Below, piece after piece: positions 31,712 to 41,952 of a DNA stretch of 64,000 bases. Under the pieces are notes generated by a model. That model ran no database searches and had not been told where the DNA came from. It was given only the letters and a program-made list of their open reading frames with translations. Within the stretch, counting starts at the first letter, position 1; each line of letters begins with the position of its first letter. Position numbers and translations under genes: made by a program. The DNA comes from Streptomyces formicae (lineage in GTDB: Bacteria; Actinomycetota; Actinomycetes; Streptomycetales; Streptomycetaceae): contig NZ_CP071872.1 of NCBI RefSeq assembly GCF_022647665.1, forward strand, positions 1,364,001 to 1,428,000. The letters are read 5' to 3'.

Positions 31712-34651
31712 TTGGCTTTCCAGATGCCGGACCGCGGCGGAGGCCCTAGCGGGCCACGGATCAGAGTCGGCCGGCCGACCCGGCGTGTCCGCACCCTGCT
31801 CATGACCCTGGGTGTGCTGGCCGTCCTGGCCATGGCCTTCGTCATGTTCGCCGGGTTCTGGACCGACTGGCTCTGGTACCGCTCGGTGAAGTACTCGTCG
31901 GTGTTCACCACCACGCTCTGGACCAAGATCGGTCTCTTCGCGGTCTTCGGGCTGCTGATGGCGGCAATCGTCGGGGCGAACATCTGGCTGGCGCACCGGC
32001 TGCGGCCGCCGCTGAGCGCGATGTCGCTCGAGCAGCAGAGCCTCGACCGCTACCGGATGGGCATCGCCCCGTACAAGAAGTGGGTGCTCCTCGCGATCAC
32101 CGCGCTGGTCGGGCTGATCGCCGGAGCCTCCGCCTCCACCCAGTGGCGCACCTGGCTGATGTGGGTCAACGGAGTGCCGTTCGGCGTGAAGGACCCCGAG
32201 TTCCAGATGGACGTGGCCTTCTACGCGTTCGATCTGCCCTGGTACCGGTTCCTGCTCGGCTTCGGCTTCGCCGCCGCCGTGCTCTCGCTGATCGCCGCCG
32301 CGCTCACGCACTACCTGTACGGCGGACTGCGCATCACCAGCCCGGGCGCGCGGGCGACCGCGGCCGCCACCGGCCATCTCTCCGTCCTGCTCGGCTTCTT
32401 CGTCGCGCTCAAGGCCATCGCCTACTGGCTCGACCGGTACGGCCTGGCCGTGAAGTCCAGCGACTTCAAGGCGACCGGCAACTGGACCGGCCTGAGGTAC
32501 GTCGATGCCAACGCCTATCTGCCGGCGAAGACGATCCTCTTCTGCATCGCCGTCATCTGCGCTCTGCTGTTCTTCGCGACGCTGTGGCGCCGCACCTGGC
32601 AGCTGCCGGTCATCGGCTTCGGCCTGATGGTGCTCTCGGCGATCCTGATCGGCGGCCTCTACCCGGCCATCGTGCAGAAGTTCCAGGTCCAGCCGAACGA
32701 GCAGGCCAAGGAAGCGCCGTACATCCAGAAGAACATCGACGCGACGCGCAAGGCGTACGGCATCGACAAGACCAAGGCCGAGGACTACTCGGGCAAGGGC
32801 GATCCGAAGCGCAAGACGGAGCAGCGCGAGCAGGCCACCTCGGCGGCCAGCTACCGGCTGATGGACTCGAACATCGTCTCGCCCGCCTTCCAGCAGCTCC
32901 AGCAGGAGCGCAAGTACTACCAGTTCCCCGCGACGCTGGACGTCGACCGGTACAGCGGCCCCGACGGAAAGCCCCAGGACACGGTCATCGGTCTGCGCGA
33001 GCTCAACATCAAGGGCATCCCCAAGCGCAACTGGATCAACGACCACTTCACCTACACCCACGGCTACGGCGCGATCGCGGCCAAGGGCACGAGCGCGGTG
33101 ACGGACCCGGACAAGGGCACCGTCGGCGCCCCCGACTTCACGGAGTCCGGACTGCCGACCACCGGTCAGCTCGGCGAGTACCAGCAGCGGATCTACTACG
33201 GCGAGAAGACCGAGCAGTACTCGATCGTGGGCGGCCCGCAGAAGGAGCTCGACTACGAGAAGAACGGTGAGGAGACCACCAGCTACAAGGGCAAGAGCGG
33301 GGTCAGCCTCTCCAACACGTTCAACCGCGCTGCCTACGCGGTGGCGTTCAACGAGCCGCAGATCCTCTACTCGGGAGCGATCGGCGACGGCTCGCGGATC
33401 CTCTACAACCGCACGCCCAAGGAGCGCGTCGAGGCGGTGGCCCCCTGGCTCACCATCGACGGCGACGCCTACCCGGCGGTGGTTGACGGCCGCATCAAGT
33501 GGATCGTCGACGCCTACACGACGTCGGACGGTTACCCCTACGCATCGCGTACGACGCTGGGGGAGACGACGGCCGACTCGCTGACCGACACCCAGCGGGC
33601 TGTCGTCGCGCAGCAGAACCAGGTCAACTACATCCGCAACTCGGTGAAGGCCACTGTCGACGCGTACGACGGCACGGTCGACCTCTACCAGTGGGACACC
33701 GAGGACCCGGTCCTGAAGACCTGGATGAAGGCGTTCCCCGGCACGGTGAAGGCCAAGAGCGACATCGCGCCCGAGCTCAAGGCCCATCTGCGGTATCCGC
33801 AGGACATGTTCAAGGTCCAGCGCGAGCTGCTCACCCGGTACCACGTGACCGACCCCGACCAGTTCTACAGCGGCAGTGACGCCTGGCAGGTGCCGGACGA
33901 CCCGACGAACAAGGACACCAGCGCGGTCCCGCCGTACTATCTGAGCCTCAAGATGCCCGGGGAGTCGGAGCAGAAGTTCTCGCTGACGACGACGTTCACC
34001 CCCAGTGGGCGCCCCAACCTCGGTGCGTTCATGGCGGTCGACGCCGACGCGAACAGCGAGGGGTACGGCTCGATCAGACTCCTGAGAGTCACCTCGACCG
34101 TACCGGGGCCGTCCCAGGTGCAGAGCGAGCTCAACAGCGTCCCTGAAGTCGCCACCTTCGTCCGTGACCTGAGAGGCACGGACTCGGAGATCGACTACGG
34201 CAACCTGCTCACGGTGCCGCTGGACGGCGGGTTCCTCTACGTCGAGCCGGTGTACGCCCGCGGTGGCGCGGCGAACTATCCGCTGCTGAAGAAGGTGGCC
34301 GTCTCGTACGGCGGCAAGCCGGTCTTCAAGGACAGCCTGGCGGAGGCGCTGAACGCGGTCTTCGGGGTCGACGGCGCCGAGCAGCCGCCGCCCACGACGA
34401 CGCCACCGCCACCGGGCGACACGACGCAGCCGCCGGCCACCGGGGACGCGGCGCTGAAGCAGGCCATCGCGGACGCCCAGAAGGCGTACGAGGAGGGCCA
34501 GGCCGCGCTCCAGAAGAACGACTGGACGGCCTACGGCAAGGCTCAGGCGGATCTGCAGGCGGCGCTGGAGCGAGCGGCCGCGGCGCAGTCGCAGCCTCAG
34601 TCGGAGACGGAGCCGGAGGCACCGGCCGAGTCGCCACCGCCGGCAGACTGA
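31712..34651 (+). CDS. UPF0182 large membrane protein
   Basis: A 979-aa UPF0182 protein. Seven hydrophobic helices lie in the first ~360 residues (for example [20 protein letters not shown]), then a large extracytoplasmic domain rich in Tyr/Asp motifs ([34 protein letters not shown]), then a Pro/Thr linker and an Ala/Gln helix at the C-terminus. The TTG at 31712 is chosen because GAGGGG lies 6 bp before it; ATG 31724 would drop four residues. Function unknown. It is widely conserved in actinobacteria. Confidence 0.88.
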   Translation: MAFQMPDRGGGPSGPRIRVGRPTRRVRTLLMTLGVLAVLAMAFVMFAGFWTDWLWYRSVKYSSVFTTTLWTKIGLFAVFGLLMAAIVGANIWLAHRLRPPLSAMSLEQQSLDRYRMGIAPYKKWVLLAITALVGLIAGASASTQWRTWLMWVNGVPFGVKDPEFQMDVAFYAFDLPWYRFLLGFGFAAAVLSLIAAALTHYLYGGLRITSPGARATAAATGHLSVLLGFFVALKAIAYWLDRYGLAVKSSDFKATGNWTGLRYVDANAYLPAKTILFCIAVICALLFFATLWRRTWQLPVIGFGLMVLSAILIGGLYPAIVQKFQVQPNEQAKEAPYIQKNIDATRKAYGIDKTKAEDYSGKGDPKRKTEQREQATSAASYRLMDSNIVSPAFQQLQQERKYYQFPATLDVDRYSGPDGKPQDTVIGLRELNIKGIPKRNWINDHFTYTHGYGAIAAKGTSAVTDPDKGTVGAPDFTESGLPTTGQLGEYQQRIYYGEKTEQYSIVGGPQKELDYEKNGEETTSYKGKSGVSLSNTFNRAAYAVAFNEPQILYSGAIGDGSRILYNRTPKERVEAVAPWLTIDGDAYPAVVDGRIKWIVDAYTTSDGYPYASRTTLGETTADSLTDTQRAVVAQQNQVNYIRNSVKATVDAYDGTVDLYQWDTEDPVLKTWMKAFPGTVKAKSDIAPELKAHLRYPQDMFKVQRELLTRYHVTDPDQFYSGSDAWQVPDDPTNKDTSAVPPYYLSLKMPGESEQKFSLTTTFTPSGRPNLGAFMAVDADANSEGYGSIRLLRVTSTVPGPSQVQSELNSVPEVATFVRDLRGTDSEIDYGNLLTVPLDGGFLYVEPVYARGGAANYPLLKKVAVSYGGKPVFKDSLAEALNAVFGVDGAEQPPPTTTPPPPGDTTQPPATGDAALKQAIADAQKAYEEGQAALQKNDWTAYGKAQADLQAALERAAAAQSQPQSETEPEAPAESPPPAD

Positions 34652-34664
34652 CCCGGGCGCAGGC

Positions 34665-34720
34665 CAGAGATCTCTGCCCGGGATCTCTGCCCGGGATCTC
34701 TGGCTGGGGTATCTGCCCGG
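34665..34720. repeat. tandem GATCTCTGCCCGG repeats
   Basis: Three to four near-copies of a 13-14-bp unit (GATCTCTGCCCGG) run between the UPF0182 stop and its terminator. The last copy supplies the left arm of that hairpin. Confidence 0.7.
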
Positions 34721-34742
34721 CGGCTGAACGGCCGCCGGGCAG
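34713..34742 (+). terminator. terminator of the UPF0182 gene
   Basis: CTGCCCGGCGGC and GCCGCCGGGCAG form a perfect 12-bp stem with a 6-nt loop, 60 bp past the stop codon. Confidence 0.75.
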
Positions 34743-34780
34743 AGGTCACCACGCATCGTGATACGGTTGCTTCACAACGA

Positions 34781-34854
34781 CGCGGGGTGGAGCAGCTCGG
34801 TAGCTCGCTGGGCTCATAACCCAGAGGTCGCAGGTTCAAATCCTGTCCCCGCTA
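34781..34854 (+). tRNA. initiator tRNA-fMet(CAT), copy 1
   Basis: A 74-nt cloverleaf with anticodon CAT. It has the initiator hallmarks: no pair at 1-72 (C1 opposite T72) and three G-C pairs closing the anticodon stem (GGG-CTCATAA-CCC). CCA is not encoded. It is identical to the copy at 37162. Confidence 0.93.
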
Positions 34855-34859
34855 CTGAA

Positions 34860-34897
34860 GACGAGGGCCCGGATCCATCAGGATCCGGGCCCTCGTC
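34860..34897 (+). terminator. terminator of tRNA-fMet copy 1
   Basis: GACGAGGGCCCGGATCC and its exact complement form a 17-bp perfect stem with an ATCA loop, 5 bp after the tRNA. The hairpin after copy 2 has the same core. Confidence 0.85.
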
Positions 34898-35069
34898 ATG
34901 TGCGTACGAGGCGTCCGGGGGAAGTGGGCACCGACTGCGGCGAGTTGAGGGGGGCGGGTTGGCGTGTCGCGTGTTTGACTTATCTCTCTGTGGGCATGTC
35001 GACAAAACGCTGAAGTGACCTCACTGGCTGCGGTATACCAGGTGTACGCGGGTTGCAGGTGGTGCGACG

Positions 35070-37097
35070 ATGGATTTTATGGGGGACAGGGCAACTCTGT
35101 TGGATACGGGGCGGTTTGCGCAGCGGCATACCGGGACCACCACGGGTGTGGTGGATCTCGATGCCATGGAGGCGGCAGGCGCCCTGGGAATTGTCGTGCC
35201 GTTCGACCGTGTGGAGCCTGCGGAGAGCGTCGAGCCCGACGACCCGGCCGAGGCCGGGGATGCCATCGCCGACGCGATGGAGTCCGCCGACGCGATGGAG
35301 TCCGCCGAGGCGGAGAGCGAGGCCCGGCACCGTCGCGCCGCCGAGTCCGGCGACATCGCGTCCATGAGCGTTCTCGGGGCGATGCTGCTGCGCCGCGGCG
35401 ACCTCGACGGCGCGGAGCCGCATCTGCGCGCCGCGACCGCCGAGGGCGACCGCGCGGCTGCGAACAATCTGGGGGTGCTGCTCCACCAGCGCGGGTACGC
35501 CGACGAGGCCGCCGGCTGGTGGCGCATCGCCGCCGTCGCGGGCTCCGCGCCCGCGGCCCACGCCCTGGGCCGTCACTACCGTGAGCGTGGCGACGAGCCG
35601 GCCGCCGAGTACTGGCTGCGCCAGTCGGCCGAGCAGGGGCACGCGCTCGGCGCGTACGCACTCGCCGACCTGCTGGAGCACCGCAGTGAGCCCGGCGCGG
35701 AGCGGTGGATGCGCGCGGCGGCGGAGCAGGGCCACCGGGAGGCGGGGTACCGCCTGGCCCGTGCACTCGAGCGCGCCGCCGCGGCCGCCGACCTCCGTGC
35801 CGACCGTGCGCAGAGTGCGCCCGGCGCGGGCGCGGGCAGGGCTGCCCGGCGGGAGGGGCGAGAGGCAGGGGCGGCGCACTCCGACGGGCTCTGGCACGAG
35901 GCCGAGCAGTGGTTCCGGCAGGCCGCCGCGCGGGGACACCGGCGGGCCGCGCTGCACCTCGGCGTCATCCTGGAGCGCCGTGGCGAGCTGAAGGAGGCCG
36001 GGCGCTGGTACCTCTCGGCCGCCAAGGACGGCGAGGCCCGTGCCGCCTGCGCGCTCGGGTTCCTGCTGCGTGACGCGGGCGACGAGGAGAGCGCCGCCGT
36101 GTGGTGGCTGCGGGCCGCCCAGGACGGTGACGGCAACGCCGCGAACGCCCTCGGCGCGCTGCACGCCGCCCGCGGGGAGCAGCAGACCGCCGAGCGCTGG
36201 TACCGCGCCGCGATGGACGCGGGCGACGTCAACGGCGCGTACAACCTCGGCCTGCTCTGCGCGGCCCAGGACCGTACGCCCCAGGCCGAGCAGTGGTACC
36301 GGCGCGCCGCGTACGCCGGGCACCGCGAGGCCGCCAACGCGCTCGCCGTCCTGCTGCTGCAGGCCGGCGACGCGACCGGCGCCGAGCCCTGGTTCTCCAA
36401 AGCGGCGGAGGCGGGCAGCGTGGACGCCGCGTTCAACATGGGCATCCTGCACGCCGGCCGCGACGACGACGGCAAGGCCCTGCGCTGGTACGAGCGCGCG
36501 GCCGCGGCCGGGCACACCGAGGCCGCGCTCCAGGTCGGCATGGCCCGGCTGCGGGACGGGGACGAGCGGGAGGCGGAGCGCCATCTGCGGTGCGCGGCCG
36601 GCGGCGGCAGCGCCGAGGCGGCGTTCCGGCTCGCGACCGTGCTCGACGCGCGCCAGGCTCCGCCCGGGCCGCCGGCGCTCGGCGAGCCCGTGACCGAGAA
36701 GACCGAGTGCGAGGAGTGGTACGAGCGGGCGGCCGAGCAGGGGCACCGGCGTGCGCAGGTGCGCGTCGGCATGCTCGCCGCTGCCCGCGGCGACCTCGGG
36801 GACGCCGCGCGCTGGTACCGGGAGGCGGCCGAGGCGGGGAGCCGCAACGGCGCGTTCAACCTCGGGCTGCTGCTCGCCCGCGAGGGCAATGAGCGCGAGG
36901 CGGGGCTCTGGTGGGCGCGGGCCGCCCGCGCGGGCCACGGGCGTGCCGCGCTGCGGCTGGCGCTGCTCGCCGCGCGCCGCGGTGAGCTGACCGAGGGCCA
37001 GCGGTGGTGCGCCCGGGCCGTGGAGCTCGGCCCCGCCGAGGTCGCGGAGCGGGCGGCGGCGCTGCGGGAGGCGCTCCTCCAGGAGCTCACAGCGTGA
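35070..37097 (+). CDS. Sel1/TPR-repeat protein
   Basis: A 675-aa soluble protein made almost wholly of Sel1-like helical repeats from about residue 90 on (pattern A..LG.LL...G....AE.WY..AA..GH..A). They form a long superhelix for protein-protein contacts. The ~90-residue N-terminus is acidic and has duplicated ADAMESADAMESAEAES text. One repeat is interrupted (about 240-275) by a Gly/Ala/Arg insert. ATG 35070 or ATG 35079 may start it. The gene is bracketed by two identical initiator tRNA genes. Function unknown. Confidence 0.85.
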   Translation: MDFMGDRATLLDTGRFAQRHTGTTTGVVDLDAMEAAGALGIVVPFDRVEPAESVEPDDPAEAGDAIADAMESADAMESAEAESEARHRRAAESGDIASMSVLGAMLLRRGDLDGAEPHLRAATAEGDRAAANNLGVLLHQRGYADEAAGWWRIAAVAGSAPAAHALGRHYRERGDEPAAEYWLRQSAEQGHALGAYALADLLEHRSEPGAERWMRAAAEQGHREAGYRLARALERAAAAADLRADRAQSAPGAGAGRAARREGREAGAAHSDGLWHEAEQWFRQAAARGHRRAALHLGVILERRGELKEAGRWYLSAAKDGEARAACALGFLLRDAGDEESAAVWWLRAAQDGDGNAANALGALHAARGEQQTAERWYRAAMDAGDVNGAYNLGLLCAAQDRTPQAEQWYRRAAYAGHREAANALAVLLLQAGDATGAEPWFSKAAEAGSVDAAFNMGILHAGRDDDGKALRWYERAAAAGHTEAALQVGMARLRDGDEREAERHLRCAAGGGSAEAAFRLATVLDARQAPPGPPALGEPVTEKTECEEWYERAAEQGHRRAQVRVGMLAAARGDLGDAARWYREAAEAGSRNGAFNLGLLLAREGNEREAGLWWARAARAGHGRAALRLALLAARRGELTEGQRWCARAVELGPAEVAERAAALREALLQELTA

Positions 37098-37161
37098 CGG
37101 AAAGGCGAACGGTTATCGATTTGCGCTGGTCCACGCGGTGACGTACTGTTGGGTTCACCGA

Positions 37162-37235
37162 CGCGGGGTGGAGCAGCTCGGTAGCTCGCTGGGCTCATAA
37201 CCCAGAGGTCGCAGGTTCAAATCCTGTCCCCGCTA
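37162..37235 (+). tRNA. initiator tRNA-fMet(CAT), copy 2
   Basis: Identical over 74 nt to copy 1, 2,381 bp downstream in the same orientation. Same initiator features: C1·T72 mismatch and GGG/CCC anticodon stem. CCA not encoded. Confidence 0.93.
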
Positions 37236-37241
37236 CTGAAA

Positions 37242-37277
37242 CCGAAGGCCCGGATCCATCAGGATCCGGGCCTTCGG
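37242..37277 (+). terminator. terminator of tRNA-fMet copy 2
   Basis: CCGAAGGCCCGGATCC and its exact complement form a 16-bp perfect stem with the same ATCA loop as the copy-1 hairpin. Confidence 0.85.
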
Positions 37278-37386
37278 CATGCGTGTGTTCACGTGCCGCA
37301 AGAACCGGTGAGTGGTCCGCATCCCACCGGGCCTACGGACTCACCGGGTATACGGACTCACCCACCGGGCGTACGGGCTCCGGGAG

Positions 37387-37803
37387 CTATGCGCTCGCGC
37401 AGTTCGGGCAGATTCCCCGGTACGTGACCTCGACGTCGGAGACCGTGAAGCCGAAGCGCTCCGTGTCCGGGAGGTCCGCGAGCGGGTTGCCCGCCGGGTG
37501 GACGTCGCGGATCGTGCCGCAGCGGGCGCAGACCAGGTGCTGGTGCGGCCGGTGCGCGTTCGGGTCGTACCGCTTGGCGCGGCGGTCCGTCGCGACCTCC
37601 AGGACCTCGCCCAGCGACACCAGCTCACCCAGCGTGTTGTACACGGTCGCGCGCGAGATCTCCGGCAGCCGCTCGACAGCACGCGCGTGCACCTCGTCGG
37701 CGGTCAGATGGACGTGCTCACCGTCGAGGACCTCGGCCACGACGCGCCGCTGCGCGGTCATACGCCAACCGCGTCCGCGCAGTCGTTCCAACAGGTCACT
37801 CAT
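37387..37803 (-). CDS. catR: Fur/PerR-type repressor next to catalase
   Basis: A 138-aa Fur-family regulator. The N-terminal winged helix ([29 protein letters not shown]) is followed by a dimerisation domain with metal ligands [12 protein letters not shown] and a C-terminal CPNC pair. Size and position, divergent from a catalase, match CatR, the peroxide-sensing repressor of the Streptomyces catalase gene. The ATG at 37803 is chosen by homology; the frame is open further upstream. It probably controls both itself and the catalase. Confidence 0.85.
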   Translation of the reverse strand: MSDLLERLRGRGWRMTAQRRVVAEVLDGEHVHLTADEVHARAVERLPEISRATVYNTLGELVSLGEVLEVATDRRAKRYDPNAHRPHQHLVCARCGTIRDVHPAGNPLADLPDTERFGFTVSDVEVTYRGICPNCASA

Positions 37804-37864
37804 ACGTATCAGCCTAACAGCCGCGGGGACCAGGTCGCGAACAGATGTGAATTTGGATGTCTGC

Positions 37865-37892
37865 TTGACTTGGACAAAGTCCATTGTAGGAT
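37865..37892 (+). promoter_or_regulatory. catalase promoter with repressor dyad
   Basis: TTGACT (37865-37870), 16 bp, TAGGAT (37887-37892). The spacer contains a perfect inverted repeat TGGAC-AAA-GTCCA (37871-37883), a plausible site for the neighbouring Fur-type repressor. Confidence 0.6.
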
Positions 37893-37966
37893 CATGTACG
37901 GCATTCACCGAGGGACAGGACTTGCACGCAATAGCGCAGGATTCGCCGGATTCGCAGGAGGCGCAC

Positions 37967-39427
37967 GTGACCCAGGGACCGCTCACCACGGAGGCCGGTG
38001 CGCCGGTCGCCGACAACCAGAACAGCGAGACCGCGGGTGCCGGCGGTCCGGTTCTGGTCCAGGATCAGCTGCTGCTCGAGAAGCTGGCGCACTTCAACCG
38101 TGAGCGCATCCCGGAGCGCGTCGTCCACGCGCGCGGCGCCGGCGCGTACGGCACCTTCACCGTGACCGCGGACGTCACGAAGTACACCCGCGCGAAGTTC
38201 CTCTCCGAGGTCGGCAAGCAGACCGAGACCTTCCTGCGCTTCTCCACCGTCGCGGGCAACCTCGGTGCGGCCGACGCGGTCCGCGACCCGCGCGGCTGGG
38301 CGCTGAAGTTCTACACCGAGGAGGGCAACTACGACCTCGTCGGCAACAACACCCCGGTGTTCTTCATCAAGGACGCCATCAAGTTCCCGGACTTCATCCA
38401 CACCCAGAAGCGCGACCCGTACACCGGCTCGCAGGAGGCCGACAACGTCTGGGACTTCTGGGGGCTGAGCCCCGAGTCGACCCACCAGGTGACCTGGCTC
38501 TTCGGTGACCGCGGCATCCCCGCGTCGTACCGCCACATGAACGGCTACGGCTCGCACACGTACCAGTGGAACAACGAGGCCGGTGAGGTCTTCTGGGTCA
38601 AGTACCACTTCAAGACCGACCAGGGCATCAGGAACCTCACCCAGGCCGAGGCCAACAAGCTCGCCGGCGAGGACCCGGACAGCCACCAGCGCGACCTGCG
38701 CGAGGCCGTCGAGCGCGGCGACTTCCCGACCTGGACCGTGCAGGTCCAGATCATGCCGGCGGCCGAGGCGGCGACCTACCGCTTCAACCCGTTCGACCTC
38801 ACCAAGGTGTGGCCGCACGAGGACTACCCGCCGATCGAGATCGGCAAGCTGGAGCTCAACCGCAACCCGGAGAACATCTTCGCGGAGGTCGAGCAGTCCG
38901 TCTTCAGCCCCGCGCACTTCGTGCCGGGCATCGGCCCGTCCCCGGACAAGATGCTCCAGGGCCGCCTCTTCGCCTACGGCGACGCCCATCGCTACCGCGT
39001 CGGCATCAACGCCGACCACCTGCCGGTGAACCGCCCGCACGCCACCGAGGCGCGGACCAACTCCCGTGACGGCTTCCTGTACGACGGCCGTCACGAGGGC
39101 GCCAAGAACTACGAGCCGAACAGCTTCGGCGGCCCGTTCCAGACGGACAGGCCCCTGTGGCAGCCGGTGACCGTCTCCGGCACGACCGGCGACCACGCGG
39201 CCCCGGTGCACTCCGAGGACGACGACTTCGTCCAGGCCGGCAATCTGTACCGCCTGATGTCCGAGGACGAGAAGGGCCGTCTGATCGAGAACCTGGCGGG
39301 CTTCATCGCCCGGGTCTCCCGTGACGACATCGCCGAGCGTGCGATCCACAACTTCCGTCGGGCGGACGGGGACTTCGGCAAGCGGCTGGAGGCCGCGGTC
39401 CAGACCCTGCGCCCGCTTCGCGGCTAG
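37967..39427 (+). CDS. catA: monofunctional heme catalase
   Basis: A 486-aa small-subunit catalase. The distal His is in [11 protein letters not shown], the distal Asn in [10 protein letters not shown], and the proximal heme Tyr in [13 protein letters not shown]. It breaks hydrogen peroxide into water and oxygen. GTG 37967 has AGGAGG 6 bp upstream; the frame is open to a TTG at 37921 but without a ribosome site. It is divergent from the Fur-type gene, with an operator-like dyad in the shared promoter region. Confidence 0.93.
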   Translation: MTQGPLTTEAGAPVADNQNSETAGAGGPVLVQDQLLLEKLAHFNRERIPERVVHARGAGAYGTFTVTADVTKYTRAKFLSEVGKQTETFLRFSTVAGNLGAADAVRDPRGWALKFYTEEGNYDLVGNNTPVFFIKDAIKFPDFIHTQKRDPYTGSQEADNVWDFWGLSPESTHQVTWLFGDRGIPASYRHMNGYGSHTYQWNNEAGEVFWVKYHFKTDQGIRNLTQAEANKLAGEDPDSHQRDLREAVERGDFPTWTVQVQIMPAAEAATYRFNPFDLTKVWPHEDYPPIEIGKLELNRNPENIFAEVEQSVFSPAHFVPGIGPSPDKMLQGRLFAYGDAHRYRVGINADHLPVNRPHATEARTNSRDGFLYDGRHEGAKNYEPNSFGGPFQTDRPLWQPVTVSGTTGDHAAPVHSEDDDFVQAGNLYRLMSEDEKGRLIENLAGFIARVSRDDIAERAIHNFRRADGDFGKRLEAAVQTLRPLRG

Positions 39428-39643
39428 GGGGTGTCCGGTGGGTCAGGCTGGATCAGCGAGCGGCCGCCGCGCAGCGGCTGATGTCACTGATGTGGCTTCG
39501 GATCCAAGGCGGAGGAGGAAATCGACGCGGTGGGGGTACCTCCCGTGCCCGGAGGGCTACGGGGGAGTCGGTGACCGACGACAACGCAGGAGACGGAGTC
39601 GCATGACGCCGCGAGCCCAGCAAGATCCACCGGACACCCCCTG
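39427..39643. mobile_element. MITE-like element bounded by 25-bp inverted repeats
   Basis: About 216 bp bounded by GGGGGTGTCCGGTGG at 39428 and its exact complement at 39628-39642. The match continues inward imperfectly to about 25 bp (22 identical). No transposase frame fits. The left end begins at the catalase stop codon. It looks like a non-autonomous IS relative. No matching target duplication is obvious (CTAG on the left, CTGA on the right). Confidence 0.55.
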
Positions 39644-39753
39644 AACCGCCGCCGCCCTCGCGGAGGTGGCTGGTCGCCGTTGGGGTTCCTCAATTGATGG
39701 TTGCTCGCCGAGGGCGGAGGGGCCGGGTCCTTGTGGCCCGGCCCCCATGTCGT

Positions 39754-40161
39754 TCAGCCCGTGAGCGTCGTCGTCGCCGAGCGGTGCCTGGCGGGAGTCC
39801 AGCAGCGGATGATGTCGCGTACGGAGACGATGCCGACGGGTCCGTCGGCATCGAGCACGATGAGGTGGCGGAAGCCGCCGTGCGTCATGGCCGCCGCGGC
39901 CTCCTCCAGCGTCCAGGCCGGTGCGGCGAAGACGACGTCGGTGGTGGTGTGGGCGCCTGCGGTTTCACGGTCGGGGTCCTGGCCCGCGCCGAGTGCGTTC
40001 AGCACGTCGCGCTCGGTGAGAATGCCGAGACCGCTCGTGTCGGGATCGAGGACGACGGCCGCTCCGACGCGGCGCGCTGCCATCAGCCGGGCGGCCTGCC
40101 GGAGGGTGTGTGCGGGGCCGATGGTGAGGACCACCGTGCTCATGGCGTCACGGACGAGCAT
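39754..40161 (-). CDS. two-CBS-domain protein
   Basis: A 135-aa protein consisting of a CBS-domain pair: VRDAMSTVVLTIGPAHTLRQ, GILTERDVLNAL, then FRHLIVLDADGPVGIVSVRD. CBS pairs bind adenine nucleotides and act as energy sensors. ATG 40161 is used; GTG 40173 is too close to the AAGGAGG. No partner domain is fused, so it is probably a stand-alone stress or ligand sensor. Confidence 0.88.
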   Translation of the reverse strand: MLVRDAMSTVVLTIGPAHTLRQAARLMAARRVGAAVVLDPDTSGLGILTERDVLNALGAGQDPDRETAGAHTTTDVVFAAPAWTLEEAAAAMTHGGFRHLIVLDADGPVGIVSVRDIIRCWTPARHRSATTTLTG

Positions 40162-40291
40162 GGATGGAGCCACCTCCTTGGTGAACCGTTCAACGAGAAC
40201 CGATTCACAAGTTCACAAGTGGGGGGACTCTCAGAGTTGCAGTGTTGCGCGGTATCAACAAGGGGCCGCGCACGGCCGACCGGTACGGGGC

Positions 40292-41092
40292 TCAGTAACG
40301 CTGGTTCAAGTAGCCCAGCAGTTCTTCGTGCAGCAGTCCGTTCGACGCCGCCGCGTTGCCGCTGTGCGGGCCCGGCGCCCCGTCCAGACCGGTGAACAGG
40401 CCGCCCGCCTCCTGGACCACGATCGCGTTCGCCGCCATGTCCCACAGCGACAGCTCCGGCTCCGCGCAGATGTCCACCGAGCCCTCGGCGACCATCATGT
40501 ACGGCCAGAAGTCGCCGTACGCGCGCGTGCGCCAGACCTCGCGGGTCAGGTCCAGGAAGCCGTCGAGCCGGCCCCGCTCCTCCCAGCCGCTCAGCGAGGA
40601 GTACGCGAACGACGCGTCGGAGAGCCGGGAGACGTTCGAGACGCGCAGCCGCGTCGCGGACGTCAGGCTGCGGCCGCTGTAGGCGCCCCCGCCCTTCGCC
40701 GCCCACCAGCGGCGGCCGAGCGCCGGGGCCGAGACGACGCCGACGACCGGCTGGTAGCCGCCCTCGCCGGCCTCCATCAGGGAGATCAGCGTCGCCCAGA
40801 CGGGGACCCCGCGGACGTAGTTCTTGGTGCCGTCGATCGGGTCGATCACCCAGCGCCGGGGGCCCGTGCCCTCGATGCCGTACTCCTCGCCGAGGATCGC
40901 GTCGCGGGGCCGGGCGCGCTGGAGCTGGAAGCGGATCAGCTCCTCGGCCGCCTTGTCGGCCTCGCTCACCGGAGTCATGTCCGGCTTGGTCTCGACCTTG
41001 AGGTCGAGCGCCTTGAACCGGTCCATCGTCGCCGCGTCGGCGGCGTCCGCGAGGACATGGGCGAGACGCAGATCATCGTGATAGTCGGCCAT
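40292..41092 (-). CDS. hisN: histidinol-phosphatase (IMPase family)
   Basis: A 266-aa inositol-monophosphatase superfamily enzyme. Metal-site motifs are [20 protein letters not shown] and the C-terminal [18 protein letters not shown]. In Streptomyces the orthologue in this genome neighbourhood is the histidinol-phosphate phosphatase HisN, which completes histidine synthesis apart from the his operon. ATG 41092. The family alone would allow a broader IMPase, so the specificity is inferred. Confidence 0.85.
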   Translation of the reverse strand: MADYHDDLRLAHVLADAADAATMDRFKALDLKVETKPDMTPVSEADKAAEELIRFQLQRARPRDAILGEEYGIEGTGPRRWVIDPIDGTKNYVRGVPVWATLISLMEAGEGGYQPVVGVVSAPALGRRWWAAKGGGAYSGRSLTSATRLRVSNVSRLSDASFAYSSLSGWEERGRLDGFLDLTREVWRTRAYGDFWPYMMVAEGSVDICAEPELSLWDMAANAIVVQEAGGLFTGLDGAPGPHSGNAAASNGLLHEELLGYLNQRY

Positions 41093-41268
41093 GGTCGAAC
41101 TCTATCGCCGGGTCCAGTACACCGGTTCGGCCGTCCACCCCGTGGGCGAGGGCGGTGGTGGCCGAAGACCGCCGGTGGTATTGACAGCGCGTGGTCACCC
41201 GTCAACTCTGAGCGCAGAGCCACAGGGCGCCGGAGGCCCGCCCTGGCGGCCCCGCTCGGGAGGCAACG

Positions 41269-41952
41269 ATGCCCACAGCGCGCGAAGCCCTGCTGAACGC
41301 CGCTCTCACCGCGCTCTCCGCCCTGCCCTGGTCCGGGATCCGGATGGTCGACATCGCCTCCGCGGCCGGGGTCTCCCGGCAGACCCTCTACAACGAGTTC
41401 GGCAGCAAGGACGGTCTCGCCCGCGCCCTCGTGCGCCGCGAGGCCGACGCGTACCTGCACGGCGTGGACCGGCTCCTGCACGCGGACAGGACCGCGGGGT
41501 GCGCCGAGCGGCTGGTGGCGGTCGCCGAGTGGACCGTGGGCGAGGCGCGCGGCAGGCCGCTGCTGCGCGCCCTGCTCACCGGCTGCTGGGGCGAGCGGCT
41601 GCCGGCCCCGCGGCCCGGGCGCCCCGCCGGGCGCTCCGGGGTGCCGGCGCAGCGCCGTGCGGATGTGGGGCACCCCGCGCCCGCCGAGCTGGCCGCCGCG
41701 GTGCGGGACCGTTCGCTCGCCGTGCTGGAACAGGACGCTCGCGGCAGCCGCCCGAGCGCGAAGGAGGAGACGGCCCAGCTCGCGCACCGCTGCGAGCTGA
41801 CTGTGCGGCTCGCGCTGTCCTGCGTCGTCGCGCCCACGCCCGAGGGGGTCGGTCAGCTGGTGCGCACGGCTCTCGGCGGGGCGGCACCCGGCGGGGCGCC
41901 CTTCGGCGGGACGGCCGTCAGTGGGCAGGGCTCGAGAGCTGCAGGCCGATGA
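41269..41952 (+). CDS. TetR-family regulator
   Basis: A 227-aa protein. The N-terminal TetR helix-turn-helix reads MVDIASAAGVSRQTLYNEFG, then SKDGLARALV (about 26-55). The ligand domain is divergent, with a Gly/Ala-rich end. It overlaps the 3' end of the convergent SMR transporter gene by 35 bp, which suggests it may regulate that exporter. ATG 41269. Confidence 0.88.
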   Translation: MPTAREALLNAALTALSALPWSGIRMVDIASAAGVSRQTLYNEFGSKDGLARALVRREADAYLHGVDRLLHADRTAGCAERLVAVAEWTVGEARGRPLLRALLTGCWGERLPAPRPGRPAGRSGVPAQRRADVGHPAPAELAAAVRDRSLAVLEQDARGSRPSAKEETAQLAHRCELTVRLALSCVVAPTPEGVGQLVRTALGGAAPGGAPFGGTAVSGQGSRAAGR

